This document shows positions 32,458 to 43,655 of a stretch of DNA of 64,000 bases, one piece after another (positions within the stretch are counted from its first letter, which is position 1; each line of letters opens with the position of its first letter). The notes beneath the pieces are model-generated. The model was not told the DNA's origin. It saw only the letters and a program-made list of their open reading frames with translations, and ran no database searches. Origin of the DNA: Linanthus parryae (Eukaryota > Streptophyta > Magnoliopsida > Ericales > Polemoniaceae); NCBI GenBank assembly GCA_023055425.1, contig JALGPY010000001.1, positions 31,423,001 to 31,487,000 on the forward strand, given 5' to 3'. A program made the position numbers and the translations under genes.

Positions 32458-33030
32458 TGTGTACGAGAGAATCCTGCAGAGAGAATTCAATATACACCAA
32501 GAACAGAGGATAGAAAGAACACAGGAAGAGTAGGGTTGTGTGTAGGGAGAGATTAAGACAATAGCACTGTATGAGAGAGAGACAGAATTTTGGCAGAGCT
32601 TCCGCGTATCTTAGGTGATTTTTCCTTGTATGGAATGGTTAACGATCCTATATATAACAGAGAATGTGACCGTTGTATTGGGTTAATGCGCCCATTAATG
32701 GCGGCTTAATTAGCTTAAACACAACGGCACGTTCGTCCGCGTATATAGGGACCGTTATGCACGTCGTCCGCTTATACCGGAACCGTTATGAGGTTGACCG
32801 GGTTTATGGAGCTCGTGCCATAAATCTCAAGCCCGCGCGCGACAAGACTTACTCTAGCCTCCAAACCACTAAGTCCCTACAAGTCCTGTGTGGTGGTATG
32901 CAAGGGCCCTGTCTCGCAGCCCCCACGTGGATCAGCGCGGGTGGTGATCCAGTGTGTGTGGAGCACAGCTAGGTGTGGTTGATGATCGCCACGTGGCTAA
33001 GATCTGCCTGTCTAGAAAGCACTATCTACA
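32458..33030 (-). repeat. 5' LTR of element B
   Basis: It starts TGTGTACGAG on the + strand and ends CTATCTACA, 573 bp, next to the duplication CCAGG. It contains TATATATA at 32649-32656, the likely promoter of the genomic RNA on the - strand. It matches the 3' LTR over about 400 bp and the LTR of A over most of its length. Confidence 0.88.
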
Positions 33031-33035
33031 CCAGG

Positions 33036-33834
33036 ACATTACCATGCATAAAGTAGATTTGAGTCCAGGGTCGAAGCCAGTGAAACAAAGAGCGAGGAAC
33101 TTTCGTCCTGAAATTATTGTCAAAATAAAGGAGGAGATAGTGAAATTTCTAAACAAAAAATTCATCGAACCCAATCACCATCCCACCTGGCTTGCTAATA
33201 TTGTGCATGTCCTGAAAAAGAACGGGAGCCTTCGTGCTTGTGTTGACTTTAGAGACTTGAAAGAGTTCTGCCCAAAGGACGATTTCCCTTTGCCAAACAT
33301 AGATCTCCTTATTGACTCTACTACGGGTCACGAGATGTTTAGCTTCATGGATGGATTCAGCGGTTATAATCAGATCAAATTGATCTGGAAGATGCAAAGA
33401 AGACGGCGTTCATCACACCCATGGGGGTCCTCAACTATACGGTTATGCCTTTTGGTTTAAAGTATGCAGGAACTACTTATCAACGCGCGATGATGGCGCT
33501 ATTTCATGATATGATGCATTAGGAAGCTTTGTTCTATGTGGACGACTTGGTGGTTAAGTCAAGCCAAAAGAAGGACCACTGGAAAGACTTAAAGAAAGTC
33601 GTTGAAAGGTGCAGAGCCTTCCAGCTGAAGATGAATCCCATCAAATGCGCTTTTGCAGTGACTTCAGGAAAATATTTGGGCTATGTAATTCACCAGAACG
33701 GGATTGAGCCTAATCCCGCGAAGATCTCGGCAATCACCAGCTTACCTACACCAAAGTCTCAGAGTGCGTTGAAGACGTTTCGGGGACGGCTGTCGTACCT
33801 AAGGAAATTTTCTTACCAGCTATTGCAGAGCTGA
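33036..33834 (+). pseudogene. Reverse transcriptase of element A, resumed after B
   Basis: The first codons (TMHKVDLSPGSKPVKQRARN) continue the frame cut at 18692. Motifs are FRPEIIVKIKEEIVKFL, HHPTWLANIVHVLKKNG, CVDFRDLKEFCPKDDF and FSFMDGFSGYNQIKL. A frameshift near 33378 then garbles the middle. After a stop near 33522 the catalytic FYVDDLVVKSSQKKDHW and the thumb (GRLSYLRKF) are open to 33834. The enzyme is recognisable but cannot be translated. Confidence 0.88.
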
Positions 33835-34680
33835 CCTTTTTCTTTGGCAATTTGCTCAAAAAGAACGCGGCGTACTTGTGGACAGAAGAGCATCAAGTTA
33901 TTTTCGAGAAGTTGAAGAAATTATTAGCATCTCCGAGAGTTATGATGGCACCTCTGCGGGGATCGCCCCTCCTACTGTACCTAACTTCAACAAAAAAGAT
34001 CTATTGGAGAATTGATGGCTCAGGAGTTTGATGGACAAGAAAGGCCAGTGTACTACATCTCGCATATAATCCATTCGGCGGAATCCAGGTACACAGACAT
34101 TGAGAGTCACTGCCTCACTTTATTTTTCGCTATTGAAAAGTTAAAGCATTATTTCACTTCCCACAAAGTTTTCACCATAACAAAGAACGATCCTATACGT
34201 TATTTGTTGGGACATTCGCCTCCTCGCGGGAGACTTGAAAAATGGTACATAACGATTTCCTAGTATGACATAGTATGTGCGCCGCGGCCAAAAGACATCA
34301 AATCCCAAGCGCTGGCGGACTTGTTGGAACAGTTCCCGGACGAGAATTGTGAGCCGTTAATGGAGGAGGACCTTGAAGGGCCAGATATATACGCGATCAG
34401 CCATCTTTATTGGAAGCTGCACTTTGATGGATCATCAGCAAGGTCAGGGGGTGGAATTGGAGTGTGTTAATTAAGCCCGATAAGGAGGTCATTCAAACGT
34501 CGACCAAGCTAGACTTCTTGGTGACCAACAACGAGGCTGAATATGAAGCTCTGATCGCAGGATTACTCGCAACCAAAGCCTTGTAAGTTCAGAACCTCAT
34601 TGTAATGGGAGATTCCAAACTAATAGTGAAGCAAGCTTCAGGAGAGTACGGGCTAAAAGAGATTAACCTGCTGATACATG
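33835..34680 (+). pseudogene. RNase H pair of element A (broken)
   Basis: Motifs of the first RNase H appear in an open piece, 34012-34263 (QERPVYYISHIIHSAESRYT, DPIRYLLGHSPPRGRLEKW). A stop at 34261 (TAG) and further stops separate it from the archaeal-type RNase H. That domain begins near 34405 (WKLHFDGSSARSGGGIG) and continues with NNEAEYEALIAGL to about 34590. Order and content match element B. Confidence 0.82.
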
Positions 34681-36217
34681 TCGATAGTGCAGAAGTTGGT
34701 TCAGAAGTTTGATTCTATCAAGTATGAGCATACCCGTAGGTCTGATAATGGACATGCGAATGCAATGGCTACCTTGGGGTCGAAGATCAGCTCAGATAAG
34801 TGCCAAGAAAAAATCTCAATTGAGGTTAAGACAACGCCATCCCTCGTAAAATACTTGTACGAAGATGAGTATGTAGAAGAAGCGGAATGGAGAAAGCCGA
34901 TCATGCGCGCAATGGTTGAAGGAACAAGCAGGGAAAGATGGGTTTCCACGAATGGGTTTTGCATACATGATAGCTTGTTGTACTACAAGAGGCCTGGAGG
35001 AATTCGGATGCGATGTGTTACGAAGGAAGAAGGTCGAGTAGTATTGGAGAAAATACATCAACATTCCTGTGGAGAAAATGAGATCTCCATTTACAGAAAG
35101 ACAACTCGTTACATCTTGCAAGAGAACTCGCTCTGGCGGAAGGACACAATGGGAACTTACTTAGGTGTCTGAAATGTCAAGAAATTCAGGAGGTCATGGA
35201 AATGTCTCATCAAGTGGAAAACCAAGGGGGCGCGAATTTATGTAGGCAGATTTTAACTTTTGGTTATTTTTGGCAAACCATGGAAGCTGATTGCCGCGCA
35301 AAGGTCAGGAGATGCCAACAATGCCAGTTCCATGGCAACCTAGTTCACACTCCTGCAGTCGATTTGCACGCGTTAGGAACTCCATGTCCGTTTCACACTT
35401 GGTCCTTGGATTTCATTGTTACGATCCGACCTCCGTCGCATGGGAACCAGTTCATCCTTATGGGGACACATCAATTTACCAAATGGGTTGAGGCAGTCCC
35501 GCTCAAGACGGAAAATGCATTGGCTGTGGTCAAATTCATACAGGAGAATATTATTTATCGTTTTGGGATTCCTAAAAATATCTTGTCTGACAATGGAACT
35601 CACTTCGTTAATCGACAAGTAGCTGCAAAAATAATGGAGTATAACGTGAGGCAAGTGTGCTCGAAGCCTTACTACCCGAAAGGAAATGGGCAAGCGGAAG
35701 CCCCAGACAAGAAACTTCTCATAATCCTAAGTAAGATGTCCGCGGATGATCACAAGAAATGGGAAGATTTGCTGGTTACGGCGCTCTGGGCGTATCGCAC
35801 ATCATCAAGGACTCCTACAGGGACTTCTCCATTTTTGCTTTGTTATGGAGCTGAAGCAGTGGTCCCTGCTGAGGTCAAGATAACTTCCGCTTGACTGGCC
35901 TTCAGTGCCTTGTATGGGAACGAGCGTGATCATGATCTCATTTTGCTCGAAGAGAAGCGCGAACAGGCCAAGAGGACAAATACAAAGTACGAGGACAGAA
36001 TCTCGAGGGCCTACAACAAAACTGTCCAGCACTGGGACTTCGCAGTGGGGGATTTGGTCATGCGAGTCTCTGACCACTGCATGCGTGAAGCAGCTCATCC
36101 CAAGATTTTTGCTAATTGGGAAGGACCTTTCGAAGTAAAGGAAGTCTTTGATAGCCACTATTGCAATATTCTACGTTGCCATGGGACTGCCACGACCCCC
36201 ACCCCGATCAACATGTG
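34678..36217 (+). pseudogene. Integrase region of element A
   Basis: An open stretch (34678-35172) ends the second RNase H (HTRRSDNGHANAMATLGSK, with Asn where B has Asp in HADAL) and holds the linker. After a frameshift near 35170 the integrase is open from 35196 to 35894: HQVENQGGANLCRQIL, RRCQQCQFHGN, FHTWSLDFIVTIRPPSHGN, NILSDNGTHFVN and ALWAYRTSSRTPTG. The visible catalytic Asp residues are kept, better than in B. A TGA near 35893 precedes the C-terminal part (35910-36218, WEGPFEVKEVFDSHYC), and a further TGA occurs at the end. Confidence 0.88.
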
Positions 36218-36422
36218 ATGGCTTAAGAAGTACTATCCATAGCCTTCTCTTTTGCTTTCCATCTGCACTGTACATTTTTTTATATCCTACCATATGAGGG
36301 TTCAATTAATTATAGTGACTCTACCATATGAGAGCTCTTTTATCAACTACTGGCTTCATTTTATTATTCGCATTGCTTGTTTTAAGACTGATAGTCAATA
36401 ACATTGCAAAACCAAAGCATAT
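36218..36422 (+). other. 3' region of element A up to the Athila insertion
   Basis: It contains two CATATGAG repeats (about 36288-36300 and 36332-36345) like those of B and AT-rich non-coding DNA. The last five bases, CATAT, are the duplication of the element C insertion. Confidence 0.65.
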
Positions 36423-37867
36423 TGACACGTATTCTTACGTTCGTACGCAAGTGTACGGTCCAGTAATAAAGTGTGAGTATTTTTAATACTCGGGTTGTCG
36501 AATCCCACGAGGACAAGCTCTTAACAAGCTTTAACTAACGAATTAATTGAGTTTACTAAGTAACCGGTAACAAGTGTTCAGAATTGTGAGGTTGCCACCC
36601 CCAAACAAGTGGTTGTACGTAAAGACTGAAATAGTAGAAAAGTGAATTAAGAAGAAGTCATAATCAATTGAGGGAAAAACTAGGCAATCTCGTAGATCAC
36701 GTAGGGCTGTAAACGATTTCCGGATAATCTGAATAACACGTTAATTCGGTCTAACTAAGCCGGGTACTAGCACTGGCCATCTCCTATCGCTCTCAGGTCT
36801 TTTTACGTCACGGTACACCTAGGGCCCTTTCAGTCCACCTATGTCTACCGATCCGTTCTAGTAGGTTCTCTAATAATATATTAACGGGTCCTATCGGTCC
36901 ACCGTTTCACAGAACAGCTGAGTAATCCTACTTATCCTACCCACAATGGCCAATCCTAACAATTTTCCTTTCGGTCTCAATTGCTGGGATTGATGTTCAT
37001 ATCATCTAGCTAGATAAATCCACTTTCGTGCACTCATTTTGGGGGGTATTTTTGGTTCTCTTCGTGATTTGGATGCGTTTTGAGTTTTAAGTGTGTGGGT
37101 GTTCTTGAGGGTTTGAGAACAAGAAGATGAAGAAGGGGGCTTTTGATCCGAGATGGGGTGGGGAGGATCAAAAATTCGGGTTTTAGCTCATAAATACCCC
37201 CCCAAATGTCAAAAATAACCCCATTTAATAAGCAGACCCGCCCATCTCGGCCTCCATTTTGGCCCGAAATAGAGGCATTTCGGCCTCCATTTTGGCCCGA
37301 AATGGCTGGTGATTTTTGAAGAAGGAAGCATGTTTCTATTTGGCCCGAAATAGGGGCATTTCGGCCTCCGTTTCGGTCCGAAATGGGAGCCGAAATCCTT
37401 GGAATTCGCCATTTTGTTTTTGCTCTAACTTATTCATCCGACATCCGTTTTGCGCGGTTCTGGCACTGATGGACTCCATATTCAATGAGGAATTTTCCGT
37501 CTCTCCTCAAATCCACTCTCATGAGCATGAATCTTGCTCCTTACTTTCTTGAACCGCAATCTCTACTCCGGATTCCGATGCGTGCAACCCTGGTATAACA
37601 ACTTTCCACAACGATCCTCACGAATAATAAGCTACTCCTCAACCTCGAGTAGCTTCTTTTACATGTAAAAACTCTTCCGATTGGCTAGTTGTTCCTCATT
37701 TTGCGTGCAAAATCATGCGCACGCATCAAGAAGGGGAATCCGTAGGGTTCTTCAGTACCTGTGTCCTGCAAACTCATAGGAAATATTAAAACAACTCTCT
37801 CTCACCCCTAACAATCAAATATGGAGAACCAAATACAAAATTAAAATAACAAATATCCTACTCTACA
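36423..37867 (-). repeat. 3' LTR of element C
   Basis: On the - strand it runs from TGTAGAGTAGG (37867) to AATACGTGTCA (36423). The sequence before it, GCTTGGGAGGCAACCC, is the familiar 3' end of Athila-type elements. It holds several CATTTCGGCC...GGCCCGAAAT inverted motifs at 37250-37395. Confidence 0.75.
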
Positions 37868-37933
37868 TTGGGTTGCCTCCCAAGCAGCGCTTGTAATTTA
37901 AGTTCGACGGCCCGACCCAGTTACCTCTTCTAC

Positions 37934-38731
37934 CTAGAAAGGTGGCTGCTTGGCAGGACGTGCCAAATCCTCTTCTGGTCTCTGCAGGATCTTCCAAACA
38001 TCCTTGTGCTTCACTTTAGGATCAGGTGGATCCTCATTTGTTACATCTGAATGTTGGTGCACTACATGCACGGCATGTTGAACTGCTGACTGCCCCTGAG
38101 AATGTTGGAGAGTAGGATTGATAATCCTGAAGGTCTCGCGCGCATCATTGATCTTCATGATCAACTCCCCATTCTCAACATCCATCAATGTCCGACCGGT
38201 AGTCAAGAAGGGCCTACCCAGATTGATTGGAACGTCTACTTGCGGCATCTCAAGAACCACAAAATCAGCTGGGATGATGAGACTCCCAACCTTCACCAAG
38301 ACATCTTCAACCACCCCATAGGCTTTCTTCAATGTCTTATCTGCAAATTGCAGATTGATCCACGTGGATCGCGCCCCCACACCTAACTTCTGAAATACCG
38401 AGAGTGGCATCAAATTGACACTAGCCCCCAAGTCACACAGGGCCTGTCCAGTGTAGGCTCCAGCTAGAGTAGCTTCAATTATGAAGCTTCCTGGTTCCTT
38501 CAGTTTATGAGGTAACCCATGCAAGGCACATGTTCCGACTTGCTCAGTTAAGTCCACAGTCTGAAATTCATCAACAACTCTCTTCCCCAACACTGCATCT
38601 TTCATTAATTTAGCATACTTAGGCATCATATTGACTGCCTCAATCAGTGGTATGTTAATGTGTAACTTGGAGAAGATAGATACGAATAGCCTATAATCCT
38701 CAGATTCGTCTTTCTTCTTCCTTCTATGCAA
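37934..38731 (-). pseudogene. Athila-type aspartic protease region of element C
   Basis: An open frame of 265 codons has the typical run-in (FSKLHINIPLIEAVNMMPKY), the catalytic loop ALCDLGASVNLMPLSVF (Asp-Leu-Gly, as is usual for Athila) and VDVPINLGRPFLTTGRTL. It is not followed by reverse transcriptase. The protein ends within ~70 bases of the LTR. No stop occurs inside, so the domain may still be translatable. Its frame does not join gag cleanly. Confidence 0.85.
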
Positions 38732-38802
38732 TCGGAAAGGGATATCCTTGGAGGAGTTACCTCATTGGTCACCTCCTCAGCTAGCAGAGTCATGCCCTTT
38801 GA

Positions 38803-39985
38803 TTAGGGGACCATGAAAGGAGTCTTCTCAGAATCGAAGACTTCACGCTCCTTTGCCTTTGACACTTCTGCTCTGGCATGGCTCTGGTATGGAGGGTAAG
38901 TTAGTGCAATCCCGCTTCGAGTAGTTATGGCTTGAGCCTGTTCCTGAGATGTATCAATACTGAGTTCCAGTGCTTTTTGGTCGAGTTGTTTCTTCAAAGA
39001 CACAATTTCAGCTTTAGCCACCTGGAGTGAAGCTGCAACAGTAGTGAACGGAGTTGTCATGGTAATCATGGGCTGACCCATCATCTTTTTTATTTCTGCT
39101 AGCTCTGAAGCTGCATGTTGTTGTTGATACAAATCTGAAACATCTGCTTCAAGTTTTACCTCCATCGCATTCACCTGAACCGTTTTGTATCCCACTGAGC
39201 TATTCTTCACTAGAACTTGCTGCTAGTAAGAATAACCCATGCTCTCCTCTTTCTTAACCACACACCTGACCAGCTTATATGCGCCCTCCAAATCACATTT
39301 GAACAAGAAATTACCCCCATCTTCAATATCGAGCTTGTCTTTATCAGACTTGTCAAGTGCATCATAGAATACCTGGATGATGTGGCCTTTGTCAATTAAA
39401 TGGTTGGGGCATTTACGCAACAAGAGGTTGAGGTGCTCCCATACTTGGACCAATGATTCACTCTGCCTTTGTCTGAAACTCCAAATCTTGTTCTGCAATT
39501 GAATCATCCGGGAGAATGGAAAAAGTTTGACCATGAACTGTGAGACAAACTCTTCCCAAGTTTTGATGGAGTTGGATGGAAAAGAGTCCAACCAATCCTT
39601 AGCAGCTACCGTGAGGCAAAAAAGGGAATATAATTAGTTTAAGTGCTTCAGTAGTGACCCCCTTGGGGTGGGCATAATTACAGTAATACTCAAATCTCCC
39701 AATAAATTCATGAGGTTGTTCATCCTCTATGCCCAAAAATGGGAATTGTAACTTCAAAAATTGAATTTCTTTTAACTTTATGCAAAAATTCTCTCCCTGA
39801 ATTGGTGGCACCACAATTGCTGGTTCAGTTCCTTTCAGGTTCACCTCAAATCCCTTGATTATTGTCTTTCTAGATATGTTATAAGGCATTGAGGATGTTT
39901 CTACCCGCACATGCTAATCAATCTTAGCTAACAAAGCTTCAAGCTGTTCCCGGGTAGTGCTACTCGGCTCTTGTCCCTCTGCCAT
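38803..39985 (-). pseudogene. gag of element C (broken)
   Basis: The start is probably the ATG at 39985 (MAEGQEPSSTTREQLEALL). A TAG follows near 39914. Open stretches 39910-39599 (LKEIQFLKLQFPFLGIED and FEYYCNYAHPKGVTTEAL), 39591-39223 (WEEFVSQFMVKLFPFSRM, LLLRKCPNHLIDKG) and 39210-38803 (AITTRSGIALTYPPY) make up an Athila gag, with frame breaks between them. Confidence 0.82.
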
Positions 39986-40097
39986 CGATTCCTGAGAAAA
40001 CAGAAATATCAAAACCCGTGAGGCAAAAAAGAGCAAACAAAACAAAACAAAAAAGTAAACTAAACTAATTGCTAACTAAAACTTGCTAACTAAAACT

Positions 40098-41597
40098 TGA
40101 TAACAAGTGCACGGTCGAGTAATAAAGTGTGAGTATTTTTAATACTCGGGTTGTTGAATCCCACGAGGACAAGCTCGTAACAAGCTTTAACTAACGAATT
40201 AATTGAGTTTACTAAGTAACCGGTAAAAAATGTTGAGAATCGTGAGGTTGCCACCCCCAAACAAGTGGCTGTACGTAAAGACTGAAATAGTAGAAAAGCG
40301 AATTAAGAAGAAGTCTTAATCAATTGATGGAAAAACTAGGCAATCTCATAGATCACCTAGGGTTGTAAACGATTTCTAGATAATTTGAATAACACGTTAA
40401 TTCGGTCTAACTAAGTGGGGTACTAGCACTGATAATCTCCTATCGGTCTCACGTCTTTTTACGTCACGGTACACCTCGTGCCCTTTCATACCACCTATGT
40501 CTACCGGTCCGTTCTAGCAGGTTCTCTACTAATATACTAACGGGTCCTATCGGTCCACCGCTTCACAGAACAGCTAAGTAATCATACTGATCCTACCCAC
40601 AATGGCCAATCCTAATGATTGTCGTTTCTGTCTCAATGGTTGGGATTGATGTTCATATCATCTAGCTAGATTAAGCCACTTTCGTGCACTCACTAACTAC
40701 ATAGTACATGGACATTTAGTTTAGAACGCATTAACGATTAAGCATGAATCATCTAATGAACAAAATCCTAGCTCATGATTAATAGGTCATCTTCTACTCG
40801 TGTCAATATATTAGGATAACTAATTGAATCAAGAAACTACAACTTATTCAATAGAAGAAATCATCAAAGCATGAAATTAGATTCAATCCGGAAAATATTC
40901 GCTTACATGAACCCTAGGATCTCATATGAGATGCCTAGCTATGGAAGTTTAGCTACTCATCGTAAGATAAACAATAGCAAAGAGTTTCTCCATGAATTTG
41001 AGTAAGAAAAGTGAAGAAGGAATCAAACTAGGTTCTCCAATGGTGAAGTCTTCGTCTCCTCCTTCGTCCGTGCCTCTCTTGAGCGTGAATGAATCAGGAA
41101 ATCGTCCCCTAGGTCGTTCTTTAGTCAATCCCTGTCATAAGTCTTCAAAAATTGTGTTTTTTCCCCAAAAATCGGACTTTGGTGTCATGCATTTCGGCTA
41201 GCATTTCAGCCCGAAATACTTACCGAAATGCTGCTTCTGATTTTGATCTCTGACTTCTCCAGGCCATATCTTCTTAGTCCGATCTCCGATTAAGCTCCGT
41301 GACCTATCGTTCGAAAGATCTTTGAGTCTACTTTCATTTAGCATTGGTATCACTCCAAAATTAATTGCATAACTCCATCTATGATCAAATTACTGCAGAC
41401 TGGTCATCCAAGCTCCTCCAACTTTGCTTCTCTTCATTCCACTTGTGCTTCCATTGTTTCCGAAATTCGTTCCATGCCTCCAATCAACCGATTAGCATCC
41501 GTTCCTGCCAAGACAACATGAACACACATATTAAGTGATCATATTTGACAAATAAAATTTTAATATGTATAGAAACGCCCGGACTAACAATGAAGCA
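40098..41597 (-). repeat. 5' LTR of element C
   Basis: On the - strand it runs from TGCTTCATTG (41597) to TTGTTATCA (40098). It shares CGGGCGTTTCT near its start and a GCAGGA motif with the LTR of Athila element E. It matches the 3' LTR of C from 40107 to about 40690. No good primer-binding site follows it. Confidence 0.75.
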
Positions 41598-41708
41598 CAT
41601 ATGAAGCATCAAGTGCTAAAACGCAACATATTCTCAACAATTAAGCTCAAATCTCTCATGATAATATGGAAAATAACAATAATATATAGCTCCTAAAAGG
41701 TTCTATCA

Positions 41709-42061
41709 CCTATCTGTTTAGATAGCAGCCATAAGCGAATCTAAGCCTATCTGATAAGATAGCAGGAAAACTAAAGCCTATCTGTTAAGATTGCAGCAAA
41801 ACCAAAGCCTATTTGTTTAGATAGCAGCAATACGCGAACCTAAGCCTATCTGATAAAATAGCAGCAAAACTAAAGCCTATCTGTTAAGATAGCAGCAAAA
41901 CTGAAGCCTATTTGTTTAAATAGCATCCATACGCGAACCTAAGCCTATCTGATAAGATAGCAACAAAAATAAAGCCTACATGTTTACATAGCAGCCATAT
42001 GCAAACGAAAGCCTATCTGTCTAGATAGCAACAAAAATTAAAGTCTATCATATATGATAGA
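41709..42061 (+). repeat. Tandem hairpin array of element A (31/37-bp units)
   Basis: About eleven units of CCTATCTG....AGATAGCAG type occur in a 37-31-31 rhythm, a ~99-bp higher-order period. Most can form a six-base stem, CTATCT/AGATAG. One unit has CTATTT...AAATAG and the last has CTATCA...TGATAG, paired changes that keep the stem. The array lies between the end of pol and aORF2, as in B. Confidence 0.9.
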
Positions 42062-42267
42062 AATGCAGGCTGGTTATCATGCCAGTTACGCGCGATGCTT
42101 CGAGGCATGAGTTTGTCAACGCAGTAAAATAGAACTCAATGTTCGCGACACAAAAGCAAAAGGCATTTTTATATAAGCAAAACTTAGAAAATAGAATCAC
42201 TACATCAAAAGTGTTCTCAAGAACACCCAAAACTTCTACATTGAACTTGTAAACCATGGAAAAAAAA

Positions 42268-42774
42268 CTACGACTGACTCGTCGACGCCCTCGAGCAGGA
42301 CAGAGCCTTTTTTGATACCTCTGGCATGGTGAGATGCCAAACGAACTTAAAGCAATGGAGGCTGCTGATGTGAAGACAAATGGGAGAACATCTCATGGGG
42401 CAGGAAGCTGTGCAAAAGGGAGTCACATCCCAGTCACCACTCTCTGGTTCAGGCACTAGTTGCAAGGCGTCTTCCACTGGAGATCCTTCGAGTATAGTTC
42501 CCCTGGCGGTGGATAGGGAAAAGTCATATCCACTCAGATAGGAGGATTTACACCACAGTTCTTTGGGAAGCTCAGGCAAATCAACTGCTTCCTTCGTGGA
42601 TTTGTGGGGAGCCATTTCTGTAGCACAATGGCCACATACACAAAGAATAACACAGAGAGTAGCACAAGCTTAGAAGGAGTTCTGTGGTTGTTTAAGACTG
42701 GTTTTGGATTCACAAAGAAGAGGGAGAAATCTACTAACCTTGTCGATTCGTGCTGCTGCTGGGAGATTAGCCAT
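42268..42774 (-). pseudogene. Antisense gene aORF2 of element A
   Basis: On the - strand a short exon starts ATGGCTAATCTCCCAGCAGC at 42774 and ends at a donor (GACAAG|GTTAGT, 42739/42738). An intron of ~120 bp ends at TGCTACAG. The second exon (42617-42268) is open in the frame beginning MAPHKSTKEAVDLPELPKEL. The ATG of exon 1 is out of frame with that reading if the sites are right, so either the second ATG is the true start or the copy is broken. The region DLPELPKELWCKSSYLSGYD resembles the N-terminus of aORF1 in B (HDLPQTLWRKAPYLGGKD). The product is unknown. Confidence 0.5.
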
Positions 42775-42812
42775 AGATGGTGAAAATGGAAAATACCAGT
42801 TGCAGAAAGGGG

Positions 42813-42821
42813 TTTTATATA
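42813..42821 (-). promoter_or_regulatory. TATA box of aORF2 (A)
   Basis: TATATAAAA on the - strand, about 40 bases before the first ATG at 42774. The spacing is the same as for aORF2 in B. Confidence 0.6.
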
Positions 42822-42829
42822 GGACCTAA

Positions 42830-43149
42830 GAGGGTGACCCTCCAATTCTTGGTTGAGTCAGTAATGTCTCGAAAACAGGCGAGAATCAATGACCTGAGGG
42901 ATTTGCCTCGAGAATTTGCAAAGATATGCAGACAACGCTTTGTTTACTGTGTAACAGACATCCCCTATTAAAAACTATGACGTTATAGAATCCCTAGGCA
43001 ATGATGATGGCTTATGGGGAATAGGGTTTTTCAGGCATTAAATTACTCAAAATTCAAATAACCCGTGCGAAGATACTCATGACTAATTTTGCAATCCCTA
43101 CAGTAAGTGCATGCGCGATTCTGCGCGACTATAGTAACAGTACGCGAGT
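42830..43149. other. Non-coding spacer upstream of aORF2 (A)
   Basis: It holds the upstream promoter region of aORF2, including GACGTTATAG. A short + strand open frame here (42777-42971) is a chance frame. Nothing else is recognised. Confidence 0.4.
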
Positions 43150-43400
43150 GTAAGCCTATCAGTTTAGATATTGGCAAAAACTAAGCCTATCTATTTAATA
43201 ACAATATGCGAGTGTAAGCCGATCTGTCCAGATAGCAGCAGTACACAATTTTAAGTCTATCTGTCTAGATAGCAGTTTTCTAATCAAGCGCATTTCTGTA
43301 TAATGGCGAAACCTAAGCAGCTTTCTTACTCTAATAGAGTGGACGTGCAAAGCTTTACGCTTATCTGTTAAGATAAAGCCCCTTCACAGCCGACCTTGCT
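43150..43400 (+). repeat. Second, degraded hairpin array of element A
   Basis: At least three units of the same CTATCTG...AGATAGCAG type, diverged, are spaced 40-60 bp apart (near 43156, 43215 and 43255), with further fragments to 43385. They lie between the promoter of aORF2 and the end of aORF1. Confidence 0.7.
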
Positions 43401-43655
43401 TTTGCAAGATCGCAGCAACACGTGAGGCGAAGGTATGCCTAAATGGGTATAAATCTAAGACTAGTTGATTAAAATAGCATCAAGATGCGAGTAAAGCAAT
43501 AATCAAAAGCACGTGTTAGTCAGAAGCAGCAAAACAATGCTTAATATACGCAAGGCAGAAGCAAGGGAAAAAGCTCGCGGCCGTGATTAAGACGGTGCAA
43601 AGTTTACATCAAAAGAGAGTTTAAAAGAGATGTGTACTATTGCAATACGAGACTA

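Larger units (their letters stand above)
18693..33030 (-). mobile_element. Tat-type Ty3/gypsy retrotransposon 'B', inserted in A
   Basis: B is flanked by the 5-bp duplication CCAGG (18688-18692 and 33031-33035). Its own order on the - strand is: LTR, primer site, gag, protease, RT, RNase H, archaeal-type RNase H, integrase, short repeats, hairpin array, then two genes on the opposite strand, and the 3' LTR. Gag to integrase is essentially one frame, interrupted by stops. The two LTRs differ at about 5% of compared positions by eye, so B is a moderately old insertion. It has the same LTR type, primer site and gene layout as A, so it is the same or a sister family that inserted into its relative. 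Confidence 0.9.
36423..41597 (-). mobile_element. Athila-like element 'C', gag-protease only, inserted in A
   Basis: C is flanked by CATAT at 36418-36422 and 41598-41602. The two LTRs are about 1445 and 1500 bp. They match well for about 600 bp from the TGACACG/TGATAAC side and are strongly diverged beyond it. Between them are only gag and protease on the - strand, with no RT, RNase H or integrase. A sequence rich in TTTTAGTTAGCAAG stands where the primer site should be. It is an old, non-autonomous Athila-group element. Confidence 0.8.

Noticed and set aside
36423..37729. An LTR of C ending at CGCATCA (37729)
   Set aside because: A TG...CA end at 37867 fits the Athila GGGAGGCAACCC flank and gives a length close to the other LTR.
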